From Oscillibacter valericigenes (lineage in GTDB: Bacteria; Bacillota; Clostridia; Oscillospirales; Oscillospiraceae), in NCBI RefSeq assembly GCF_021531315.1, contig NZ_JAFBIQ010000022.1, positions 1-35,937 of the forward strand: 35,937 nt of DNA. The letters run 5' to 3'. The position numbers and the translations under genes are program-made. This document shows, one piece after another, positions 1 through 6,484 of this stretch. The notes under the pieces were generated by a model, which was not told where the DNA came from, did not search any database, and saw nothing but the letters and a program-made list of their open reading frames with translations. Numbering within the stretch: the stretch's first letter is position 1; each line of letters starts with the position of its first letter.

Positions 1-544
1 GATACGGCAATTCCTCCCGCACACACTTGAGAAAGGCTTCGGCATCGGTAAACTCCTGCGCGTCGCCATTGGCGTAGGACACACGGCCGACCAGCGGCTT
101 GTCCCGCGCCATGTTCTGCCGCTGCACATCGAGATCAAAGCAGGTCAGATAACCGTTATAATCTCCGGGGGACGGATTGCAGCGCAGGCAGTACCGGTAG
201 TGCTCCGTTTCCACGATGTAGCCGTAGTTCTGTGCATAGCCACCGTTGATTTTCCCGCCGTGTTCATAGCAGAAACGCTCCATAGCAAAACGGCTTTTCA
301 GCACATCCTTGCGCAGCGTGTTCACGACCTCCTGCAGTTCCGCCTTGAACGCGGGGCTGTTTAGCTCCTCTGGGCCACGGGGCCACCAGGTATGCCAAAA
401 CTCGTTGCCGCTGCGCCCGAAGTCCATACGGACATGTCCAACGGTACCCAGCCGCTTATCTTCTTCAGGGTGCGGGGTATAAAATAAGCCCGCCTCCTCC
501 GGGCGGGCAGGGCGGATATGGTATTGTGTTGGTTTGCTTTCCAA
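1..544 (-). CDS. Conjugative-element accessory protein, partial (C-terminus beyond window)
   Basis: The reading frame is open from a TTG at 544 leftward to the window edge, giving 181 codons. The start is chosen because GAAAGGAA lies about six bases upstream and no ATG is available nearby. The protein begins LESKPTQYHIRPARPEEAG and contains a region rich in Cys, Tyr and Trp (FWHTWWPRGPEEL, then HYRYCLRCNPSPGDYNGY). I do not recognise a named domain. It resembles proteins of unknown function carried by clostridial conjugative elements, and it shares strand and style with the ArdA-type genes at 1.3-4.4 kb. It has no visible signal peptide or membrane segment. The plus-strand gene at 647-1288 separates it from the rest of the cluster, so it is probably transcribed separately. 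Function unknown. Confidence 0.6.
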   Translation of the reverse strand, partial: MESKPTQYHIRPARPEEAGLFYTPHPEEDKRLGTVGHVRMDFGRSGNEFWHTWWPRGPEELNSPAFKAELQEVVNTLRKDVLKSRFAMERFCYEHGGKINGGYAQNYGYIVETEHYRYCLRCNPSPGDYNGYLTCFDLDVQRQNMARDKPLVGRVSYANGDAQEFTDAEAFLKCVREELPY

Positions 545-577
545 TGTTGAAGTTCCTTTCTGTCGTGATTTTATTTG

Positions 578-606
578 TTTACACATTGCTTTTCATATGT
601 TATGAT
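578..606 (+). promoter_or_regulatory. Sigma-A type promoter for the 213-aa gene
   Basis: TTTACA at 578-583, a 17-base spacer and TATGAT at 601-606. The start codon at 647 lies about 35 bases after the expected transcription start. Read directly from sequence. Confidence 0.6.
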
Positions 607-646
607 GAAGTATACAAACTTCAATTCAAGAGAACGAGGCATGTTA

Positions 647-1288
647 ATGAAAATTATTGACATACATGGCATGACCAATATGGAGCTTGTTCGGGGAGGA
701 ACCAGCGAATGGTACTGGGTAACAGACTATATTCACGGCGATCTTTATGAGGCAGAAGAACTATTCCGGCAGGGACACCATGTGCGGAGCAACCACTTAT
801 ATCTTATCCACTATCCGGACGGTACGGTCTATGAACCTGTGCCGCCTGTGGACGGTCAATACCTTGGCTACCCAGTATATGATGAAGGCGCTGTTGTGCT
901 GCTGGTGGTGAATTTTGCAGAAAGCAAGATACATATTCTTCGGTTCATGCATCAACAAGAGAAAACGCAGGAAGTGGCAAGGTTGCCTTTGTCCACTGTG
1001 AAAGACTGTTATAATCTTATTCTTCACACCTCTCCATTATCGCTGACACGGCAGCCAAATGACGGGACATTTGAGATGATTTGGCCCGAGAAAATAAGCT
1101 TTGCGATAAATGATAGGGAATCTTTTAACTTTCGGGAGGGGGATAACCTATATTTCAATATTTGGTATGAAGACCCGGACTATCGTGAGGAGACGCTGGT
1201 GCGTTCTCTGCGAGACGGCGCGATTTTAGAGCGATTTCCTGGAGATATTTGTATTATGCCGAACGGGGAACGGTGGCTTATCAAATAG
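647..1288 (+). CDS. Hypothetical protein, 213 aa
   Basis: The frame is open from further upstream, but ATG 647 (start MKIIDIHGM) is preferred because GAACGAGG sits seven bases before it. The earlier in-frame ATG at 641 directly abuts that ribosome site. The product has no membrane segment or signal peptide. It is acidic, rich in Tyr and Trp, and ends in the short motif GERWLIK. I do not recognise a family. Base composition is more AT-rich than the flanking genes. It lies on the opposite strand to the element cluster, has its own promoter and is closed by a hairpin terminator at 1320-1355, so it appears to be an independent single-gene insertion within the element. Function unknown. Confidence 0.65.
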   Translation: MKIIDIHGMTNMELVRGGTSEWYWVTDYIHGDLYEAEELFRQGHHVRSNHLYLIHYPDGTVYEPVPPVDGQYLGYPVYDEGAVVLLVVNFAESKIHILRFMHQQEKTQEVARLPLSTVKDCYNLILHTSPLSLTRQPNDGTFEMIWPEKISFAINDRESFNFREGDNLYFNIWYEDPDYREETLVRSLRDGAILERFPGDICIMPNGERWLIK

Positions 1289-1319
1289 CTTTGTCATCTA
1301 AATTCCGGCTATAACTGTT

Positions 1320-1355
1320 GAGGGGTGCAATTTGTCAAAATCGCACCCTCTTTTT
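1320..1355 (+). terminator. Rho-independent terminator of the 213-aa gene
   Basis: GAGGGGTGCAATTT pairs with AAATCGCACCCTC (one bulged G, one G-U type mismatch) around a GTCA loop, followed by TTTTT on the plus strand. The T-tract is only on the plus side, so it serves the plus-strand gene. Confidence 0.75.
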
Positions 1356-1357
1356 AT

Positions 1358-2278
1358 TTACATCATCCGCATTCCCTGCTCCTGCTCCGAAAATGGCGGC
1401 TCCAAGCGCCGCAACCTGCCAAATTCCGTGATAACTACACCGTCATTTTCCAAGCAAAGCTGCCCGTACTTTTCAAAATCCATAAAGCCCTCCAGCTCCG
1501 CAATGCCATCATCGTCCAGTCCCAGCGTTTCCTGCAATCGCTGCTGACCGTAACCGTAAACACCCTCCGTGATGCGCTGGTAGTTATCCAGATTTCGCAG
1601 GAGTTCACAGGCTCCGCACAGCGTATCCGGCTGCTCGGCCTCCAGCACGGCGGCGTAGCTCAGGAGCATCCCGTCCTTCTGCCAGATGTCCTCCAAGGCT
1701 TCGGCAAAATCGTTGTAATCCTCCACGGCGGGGCAATCCATATCACGGATCAGCTCCCCGATGTAAGGCACCTTGAAGCGAATATCACAGAGCATGGCAT
1801 CCGCGAAAACATCAATATCGAGGTAAGCCTTCACCGCGTCCAGATATTCCTCATCAGCGGGGAGGACGAGGGTGTAGTCCGGCTTTCCATCGACACGCAG
1901 CGTCATGCGGAGCATTTCATCCCTGCTCTCATCCCGCCAAGGCTCTGCCGACGAAAGATAGCTGCGGTCGATCCCCATATCCGGCGTCAGCAAGCTGCGG
2001 GCGTTGGGAACAAAGGCGCTGTACCGGGCATAGTTGTGCCCCTGCGGGTCAATAAGGAAACCGTCCGTTCCCTCCGCGTCAAGGATGAGCAGGCAGTGCC
2101 TGGCGTCATCATCGTGTCGGATGGCATTTTTGTTCTCTGCGATGAAATCATAGTCAGCCAGCAGTGCGCGGCTGAACTGCCGGAACCGCGGGCTTGGCAG
2201 CTCGATGACCTTATCCACGGCACAGGGGTCTGCCTCACACCCGGTCTGCTTACACTTCAGTTCTGCCTGAATGATCAT
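1358..2278 (-). CDS. ArdA-related mobile-element protein, 306 aa
   Basis: Start ATG 2278 overlaps the stop of the ArdA gene upstream (ATGA), and GGGAGGG lies eight bases before it, so the two are translationally coupled. The N-terminal half (about residues 1-170) is unrecognised. The C-terminal part (about 205-300) has a repeated-domain look shared with its neighbour: FEKYGQLCLENDG followed by ITEFG, against YEKYGTERMNAEDG followed by FTDRG in the ArdA gene. This is the tail signature I associate with clostridial ArdA-type antirestriction proteins. The likely role is protection of incoming element DNA, but only the C-terminal similarity supports that. No membrane segment. It is the last gene of a minus-strand series on the mobile element. 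Confidence 0.65.
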   Translation of the reverse strand: MIIQAELKCKQTGCEADPCAVDKVIELPSPRFRQFSRALLADYDFIAENKNAIRHDDDARHCLLILDAEGTDGFLIDPQGHNYARYSAFVPNARSLLTPDMGIDRSYLSSAEPWRDESRDEMLRMTLRVDGKPDYTLVLPADEEYLDAVKAYLDIDVFADAMLCDIRFKVPYIGELIRDMDCPAVEDYNDFAEALEDIWQKDGMLLSYAAVLEAEQPDTLCGACELLRNLDNYQRITEGVYGYGQQRLQETLGLDDDGIAELEGFMDFEKYGQLCLENDGVVITEFGRLRRLEPPFSEQEQGMRMM

Positions 2279-3459
2279 TGTGAAAGCCCTCCCATCACCA
2301 TGTGGTTGCTTTGACCACCGTTCATCACTTCATCCATGCTGATATAGCCCTTATAGGCGATGTAGCCCCGGTCGGTGAACATTCCGTCCTCCGCGTTCAT
2401 GCGCTCCGTGCCGTACTTTTCATAGTCGTAAAAAGCGTCGAGATTTTCGTCATAGTCGAAATGACCGGACTGCTGGATCATGTACTTGCCGTACTCCTCC
2501 GGCGTATGTGTGCCGGGAGCGAGGTCAAAGAGGTCGAGGGTTTCCGCAAGGTTTTTGATCTGTGCTGCGGACTTTGGCTTTGCCAGCATGACCACAGCCC
2601 CCAGCTTTTCCATATCCACTTTTGATAACCCATCCGTCGCCTCTGCCAATGCGTTAAGGTCAGAAAGATTTTCACGCTCCATATCCAGAAGGACATCCAC
2701 CTCGTTGGGGAGCTGGCTGTCCTCCAGCCGCAGGCGGACATTGGCGGAGTCTGTGATGCCCCCACGAAGGAGGGCGCGGTCGATCTCCTCCTGCTCCATG
2801 AGGAGGAACAGCCATGTGATGTGCTCGGTGTCCTCCGGCTCGGTTTTTGAGGTCACAGCAACGGTGATGGCGTTCGGTTCATAGTAATAACAGGGAAACT
2901 CCCTGCCCTGATAGACTGGCTCTAACTTCATGCCGTTGTCATAGACCACGCCGTAGGGGGTGATCGTACCGCTGCCGCTTTCGATGAGCTGCCGTGCGGT
3001 TCCCTTGCCGTCCAGCGTGTTCAGTTCATCCACACTTGCGCTGCCGCCGTGCAGGTTCATGTAGTGGTCGCGGCCGATGGCGGCGAGGTCGGAAAAGTCG
3101 GTAATGACCGTGGCCTGCTGGCAGCAGAAGGTCAGGTTGATGAGATCCTTCAGCTCGAAAAGCTCCAACTTGTGAGCCATCGCCTGAAACTGCGCGGCCT
3201 CGCCAGTGTCGAAGCTGTCCAGCCGTTTGGCGAGATAGTTCAGCTCCTCCACGTTGACCGTGAGCATTTCCGTGCGCTTGAGCACAGAGAAAAAACTATC
3301 AACCGCCACCACCTTGCAGTCCGCCTTGACCGCGTCGCCGATCTCCAACGCCTCCAACAAGTCCATGCAGTATGTATATTGGTCACGGGGAATGGGAAAC
3401 GGAATGGTTGCTACGCCATATTCAGGGTGGCCTGGATTACTCAGAACTGCGCTCATCAT
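2275..3459 (-). CDS. ardA: Antirestriction protein ArdA family, 394 aa
   Basis: Start ATG 3459 (MMSAVLSNPGHPEYGV) is chosen because AAGGAGG lies about ten bases upstream; an in-frame ATG 33 bases further up lacks such a site. Recognisable blocks are YGVATIPFPIPRDQY near the N-terminus, FELKDLINLTFCCQQA with DFSDLAAIGRDHYMNLHGG in the middle, and a C-terminal segment with PEEYGKYMIQQSGHFDYD and YEKYGTERMN. These match my memory of long clostridial ArdA proteins of conjugative elements. ArdA proteins mimic DNA and block type I restriction enzymes; the strongly acidic composition seen here fits. It overlaps the small Cys-rich gene upstream by 23 bases and the next gene by four, so the three form one translation unit. 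Confidence 0.8.
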   Translation of the reverse strand: MMSAVLSNPGHPEYGVATIPFPIPRDQYTYCMDLLEALEIGDAVKADCKVVAVDSFFSVLKRTEMLTVNVEELNYLAKRLDSFDTGEAAQFQAMAHKLELFELKDLINLTFCCQQATVITDFSDLAAIGRDHYMNLHGGSASVDELNTLDGKGTARQLIESGSGTITPYGVVYDNGMKLEPVYQGREFPCYYYEPNAITVAVTSKTEPEDTEHITWLFLLMEQEEIDRALLRGGITDSANVRLRLEDSQLPNEVDVLLDMERENLSDLNALAEATDGLSKVDMEKLGAVVMLAKPKSAAQIKNLAETLDLFDLAPGTHTPEEYGKYMIQQSGHFDYDENLDAFYDYEKYGTERMNAEDGMFTDRGYIAYKGYISMDEVMNGGQSNHMVMGGLSQ

Positions 3460-3673
3460 GATCGTTGTCCTCCTTTTTCTCGTTGATCTCATTCATTCGG
3501 CTCCGCAGGCAGGTCCCGTCCGCGCCCCAGCAGAGAAAACCGTGGCGGGGGTAGGGACAGTCCTTACACTCCGGGGAGCGACTGCAAACAGGCGCCGGCA
3601 GCGGCTCCTGCTGAAAGCCTGGGATATGCGGGAGAATGAGTCTGAATTGAATCGTGCCGTAAATTTCCATCAT
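3437..3673 (-). CDS. Small Cys-rich mobile-element protein, 78 aa
   Basis: AGGAGG lies five bases before ATG 3673 and eight before ATG 3670, so either Met may start. The centre holds CSRSPECKDCPYPRHGFLCW followed by GTCLR, five to six cysteines that could bind a metal. The C-terminus is short and charged (NEINEKKEDNDHDE). It overlaps the ArdA start by 23 bases, placing it first in the ArdA operon. I recall similar small proteins immediately before ArdA in clostridial conjugative elements, but no function is known to me. Confidence 0.65.
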   Translation of the reverse strand: MMEIYGTIQFRLILPHIPGFQQEPLPAPVCSRSPECKDCPYPRHGFLCWGADGTCLRSRMNEINEKKEDNDHDERSSE

Positions 3674-3690
3674 CTTTTCCTCCTCGTAAA

Positions 3691-3719
3691 ATAAAAAATG
3701 CCGGACATTTCTGTCCGGC
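3691..3719 (-). terminator. Rho-independent terminator after the 225-aa gene
   Basis: Perfect 8-bp stem GCCGGACA / TGTCCGGC with a four-base loop (3700-3719). On the minus strand it is followed by ATTTTTTATTTT, so it ends the 225-aa gene before the Cys-rich/ArdA operon begins. Confidence 0.8.
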
Positions 3720-3731
3720 CTGCGTGGATAC

Positions 3732-4409
3732 TTATTTCATTGTCATGCCGCTCTGTTCCGGCGCGTCTCGCTGCCGCGGCACATTCGTGGGCAGCAGTCC
3801 GCCGACCTGGTCCATGAGCTCCGCCAGCTCCTGATCCCGTCCGAAGGAAAAGCTTTCGTCCTGTTCACGGACGAACGACAGTGCGTGGTAGATCTCCGCA
3901 AGCTGCTCCGGCTCAAAAAGGGCGTCTTTTTGAACAAGTCCACTGCGCACGGTGAAGTCGCGTTTGGCGGCGTCATAGTCGTCCTGGAAATAATGTCCGT
4001 GATGGACGCCCTCTCGGTCGAAGTCCCATTCCCATGTCACAAACTGGACGCCTCGCTCCGTAGGGTGGCCCGCCAGCACTGCATCACCGAAGTCAGCAAG
4101 GATGCGGTAGTCACCGGTGAGACCGGTCGCCTTGAGCCGTGGAGCAGTTTCCATAGCGGTCATATACTCCAGTGTCTTCGCGGCGATGTCCTCGATACGA
4201 AACAGGGCATCCTCTGCCTGTGGCGTGTCCGTATCCTCCCGGCGATAGTACACGCTGCCCTTGCCGGTGATGCGGCACAGCGGCGCATCGTTCCACAGGA
4301 TGGGGAGTTGGCATTCTTCCGGCGGCTTTGTTTCAAAGCCCGCACGATGGAGAGAAATGCAAACTTCTTCGAGGTAACGGAGCTGCTGTCCTGTGTTGCT
4401 GCTGTTCAT
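3732..4409 (-). CDS. Mobile-element accessory protein, 225 aa, unknown function
   Basis: Start ATG 4409 (MNSSNTGQQLRYLEEVC) is chosen for the AAGGAGG eight to nine bases upstream; the frame extends 27 codons further without such a site. The protein is soluble-looking and acidic. It contains GKGSVYYRREDTDTPQAEDA near residue 50 and a Trp/His-rich stretch FVTWEWDFDREGVHHGHYFQ near residues 120-140. It is not assigned to a named family; I associate this type with clostridial conjugative-element cargo. It is a single-gene transcription unit: a terminator follows and an unusual leader precedes it (4416-4475), in which its ribosome site can be hidden in a hairpin. It is the gene closest to the presumed element end. 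Confidence 0.65.
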   Translation of the reverse strand: MNSSNTGQQLRYLEEVCISLHRAGFETKPPEECQLPILWNDAPLCRITGKGSVYYRREDTDTPQAEDALFRIEDIAAKTLEYMTAMETAPRLKATGLTGDYRILADFGDAVLAGHPTERGVQFVTWEWDFDREGVHHGHYFQDDYDAAKRDFTVRSGLVQKDALFEPEQLAEIYHALSFVREQDESFSFGRDQELAELMDQVGGLLPTNVPRQRDAPEQSGMTMK

Positions 4410-4415
4410 GTGGTG

Positions 4416-4475
4416 AACCTCCTTTTTTCCGTAAACTAAAAAGAGGTTGGTATCAAAATATGATACCAACCTCTT
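4416..4475 (-). promoter_or_regulatory. Candidate leader with two mutually exclusive hairpins
   Basis: Hairpin A (4441-4475) is a perfect 15-bp stem, AAGAGGTTGGTATCA / TGATACCAACCTCTT, loop of five, followed on the minus strand by TTTTTAG. Hairpin B (4416-4448) pairs AACCTCTTTTT with AAAAAAGGAGGTT (about 11 bp, one G-U) and would bury the AAGGAGG of the 225-aa gene. The two share the AACCTCTT arm, so only one can form. An alternative reading is that dyad A is a DNA operator. Seen directly; regulatory function is inference. Confidence 0.5.
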
Positions 4476-4643
4476 CGTAAAAAGTTTCAAATTTTTTAGG
4501 AAAGATGAGCGATAAAAATATTTGAGAGTGGAAAGCCAACTATAAAGCGGGCCAAATCAGCCAAGAATTGAGTTCAAATCCTTCCTGACACTCTTAAATG
4601 CCCTTGTGTATCTATAAAACACGCTTTGAAAAAACGGGGTATA

Positions 4644-4679
4644 AAAACGCCGAAACCCCTGATTTCTCAGGGGTTTCGG
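4644..4679 (-). terminator. Terminator downstream of tRNA-Gln
   Basis: CCGAAACCCCTGA pairs with TCAGGGGTTTCGG around a four-base loop (4650-4679), followed on the minus strand by GCGTTTTTAT. It lies 30 bases beyond the tRNA 3' end and would end its transcript. Confidence 0.8.
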
Positions 4680-4708
4680 GTGAGTGTATCTATTTTGGTC
4701 ACTCTTGA

Positions 4709-4782
4709 TGGCAGCGGGTGAAGGATTCGAACCCTCACAAACGGAGTCAGAGTCCGGTGTGCTACCATTACACAAACCCGCT
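4709..4782 (-). tRNA. tRNA-Gln (anticodon CUG)
   Basis: The minus strand gives a full cloverleaf of 74 bases. The acceptor stem AGCGGGT pairs with ACCCGCT. The anticodon loop CTCTGAC contains CTG, the T-arm has GGTTCGAATCC, and CCA is encoded at the 3' end. The gene reads leftward, so its 3' end faces the mobile-element genes at 1-4.4 kb. tRNA 3' ends are common integration sites, making this a likely attachment locus. It has its own consensus promoter and terminator. Confidence 0.95.
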
Positions 4783-4806
4783 ATGTTCGTTTGACGAACA
4801 TTTGTA

Positions 4807-4834
4807 ATTATACCAGCGGATTTCCATTTGTCAA
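4807..4834 (-). promoter_or_regulatory. Consensus promoter of tRNA-Gln
   Basis: On the minus strand TTGACA (4829-4834), 16-base spacer, TATAAT (4807-4812), an exact consensus. Between it and the tRNA lies the dyad ATGTTCGT-TTG-ACGAACAT (4783-4801), which abuts the mature 5' end. Confidence 0.85.
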
Positions 4835-4893
4835 GTAGATTTCGGCGATTTCCGAAATTTTTTCTCAAAGGTGCGGCGCGGGAAAGGGCGGCG

Positions 4894-6453
4894 TCACATC
4901 CAGATGGAGAAGAGGCGCAGAAACGGTTCGAAAAGGCGGCGCAGAATGCCGCGGTGCGCCCACTCGTCGGGCGTGACAGCATGGCTTTGGGTGAGGATCG
5001 CATCCATATCCTCCAGCAGGCTTTCGATGGCGGGCATCCCGTAGAGCATCACGCCGCACTCATAGTGCAGCTCAAAGCTGCGGTAGTCAAAGTTAACAGA
5101 GCCGACAAAGGCCGCCTCGCGGTCGACCATGATGCTCTTGGCGTGGAGAAAGCCCGGTGTGTAGCGATACACCTTCACGCGGTGCGCGAGCAGCTCGCCG
5201 ATGTAGGAGTCCGCCACCGCGTCGGCGTACCAGTGGTCGGGCGTGCCGGGCAGCATCAATCGGACATCCACCCCGCCGTCGCCTGCGATGCACAGCGCAC
5301 GCATGATGTTCTCATCGGGGATGAAATAGGGCGTGGTGATGTAGAGAAAACGGCGCGCATTGCTGATAAGCTGCAAGAAAGTGTCCTCGGCGGGATTGTC
5401 GGGGTTATTCTGCGGCCCGTCAAGGAAGGGCTGGCAGAAGCCGTCCGACACTGGAGCGGCGTGGGGGCGGTAGTAGTCGCGCTCCTCATGCAGCGTGCCG
5501 CCGAGGAAGCTCCACATATTGAGAAATGCCGAGGTCAGGCCCCATGCGCCCTCGCCCTCGAGGCGGAGGCCGCTGTCCTTCCAGTAGCCGAAGCGCTCGA
5601 TGAGGTTGGCGTACTCGTCGGCGATGTTCACGCCGCCGGTGTAGGCAAGGTCGCCGTCGACCACGGTGATCTTGCGGTGGTCGCGGTAGTTGAAGTAGAG
5701 GCGGTTGACATACTCGTGCACGGGGTTGAAGACGATGACCTCCACGCCCGCGTCGCGCAGCACTTGCAGGCTTTCCGCGCCGAAGCGCTTGATGTTGCCG
5801 AAGTCATCGAAGATGATCTTGACCTCCACCCCGCTGCGGGCGCGCTCGCACAGCGCCGCACTCATGCGATCCCAAAGCTGCCCCTCGGCGAGGATGAAGT
5901 ACTCCATGAAAATAAAGCGCTCCGCCGCAGCGATGTGAGCGATGATGTCCTCGAGCAGCAGCTGCCCTTCGGGAAAATAAGTTGCCTTGGTGTTCTGATA
6001 GAGGTAGAAGCCGCGGCTTTGGAGGTACTGCGCCGTGCGCGACCAGTCGGGCAGCGTGCGCTGCAGGCGCTCGGCATTGAGTGCACTGCGCGCGCACACG
6101 CTCTCCGGCTCTTCCGGCAGCGCCCGCGTCACCTGACGCTGCAGGCGCTTGCGCTGCGAGTCGCCGCTCCAGAGCAGATAGAGGATCAGGCCCACCACGG
6201 GGACAAAGAGGATCAGAATGATCCACACCGCGCGGTAGGAAAGGTCGCCCGGCTTATTGTAGATGTGCAGGGTGGTGATGAGGGCGACGATCTCCAGTGC
6301 GCCGTAGATGAGCGCAAAGTGGTCTTTGAGATAGTGCGTCGTGAGCAGAACAAATAAAATTTGCAGCACCAGCAGCACCGCCGCCAGCGCGATGCGCAGC
6401 GCCGCGGCGATTCGCCGCTCTCCCTTTTGCTGAAAACCGCGGGGCTTTCTCAT
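4894..6453 (-). CDS. cls: Cardiolipin synthase (phospholipase D superfamily), 519 aa
   Basis: Condenses two phosphatidylglycerols to cardiolipin and glycerol at the membrane. Three hydrophobic segments occupy about residues 15-40, 46-64 and 75-95, matching the N-terminal membrane anchor (PLD nuclease N-terminal type) of bacterial Cls. Two HKD motifs are intact: H259-x-K261-x4-D266 (YRDHRKITVVDGDLAYTGG) and H437-x-K439-x4-D444 (FLHAKSIMVDREAAFVGS). The length is close to the usual 480-520 aa. GGGAGGAG lies just before ATG 6453. It starts 31 bases after pncB ends on the same strand, so the two are probably cotranscribed from the promoter at 7998-8026. The usual G-S-x-N follow-on residues after each HKD are present in the second copy (GSVNFD) and as GGVNIA in the first. 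Confidence 0.95.
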   Translation of the reverse strand: MRKPRGFQQKGERRIAAALRIALAAVLLVLQILFVLLTTHYLKDHFALIYGALEIVALITTLHIYNKPGDLSYRAVWIILILFVPVVGLILYLLWSGDSQRKRLQRQVTRALPEEPESVCARSALNAERLQRTLPDWSRTAQYLQSRGFYLYQNTKATYFPEGQLLLEDIIAHIAAAERFIFMEYFILAEGQLWDRMSAALCERARSGVEVKIIFDDFGNIKRFGAESLQVLRDAGVEVIVFNPVHEYVNRLYFNYRDHRKITVVDGDLAYTGGVNIADEYANLIERFGYWKDSGLRLEGEGAWGLTSAFLNMWSFLGGTLHEERDYYRPHAAPVSDGFCQPFLDGPQNNPDNPAEDTFLQLISNARRFLYITTPYFIPDENIMRALCIAGDGGVDVRLMLPGTPDHWYADAVADSYIGELLAHRVKVYRYTPGFLHAKSIMVDREAAFVGSVNFDYRSFELHYECGVMLYGMPAIESLLEDMDAILTQSHAVTPDEWAHRGILRRLFEPFLRLFSIWM

Positions 6454-6484
6454 GCACTCCTCCCTTTCCTTCCTCTTGGGTCTC

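Noticed and set aside
4783-4801. ATGTTCGT...ACGAACAT dyad as an SOS (LexA) box
   Set aside because: The Gram-positive SOS box is CGAAC-N4-GTTCG; here the half-sites are in the reverse order (GTTCG first), so it is not a LexA site.
4557-5003. Minus-strand frame of 148 codons covering the tRNA-Gln gene
   Set aside because: It reads through the tRNA and its terminator; no protein motif.
4828-6357. Long plus-strand open frame (about 500 codons) opposite the cardiolipin synthase gene
   Set aside because: It lies fully antisense to an intact cls with both HKD motifs; its composition (Ala/Val/Leu/Glu/His-rich with no motif) is that of a mirror frame in GC-rich DNA.
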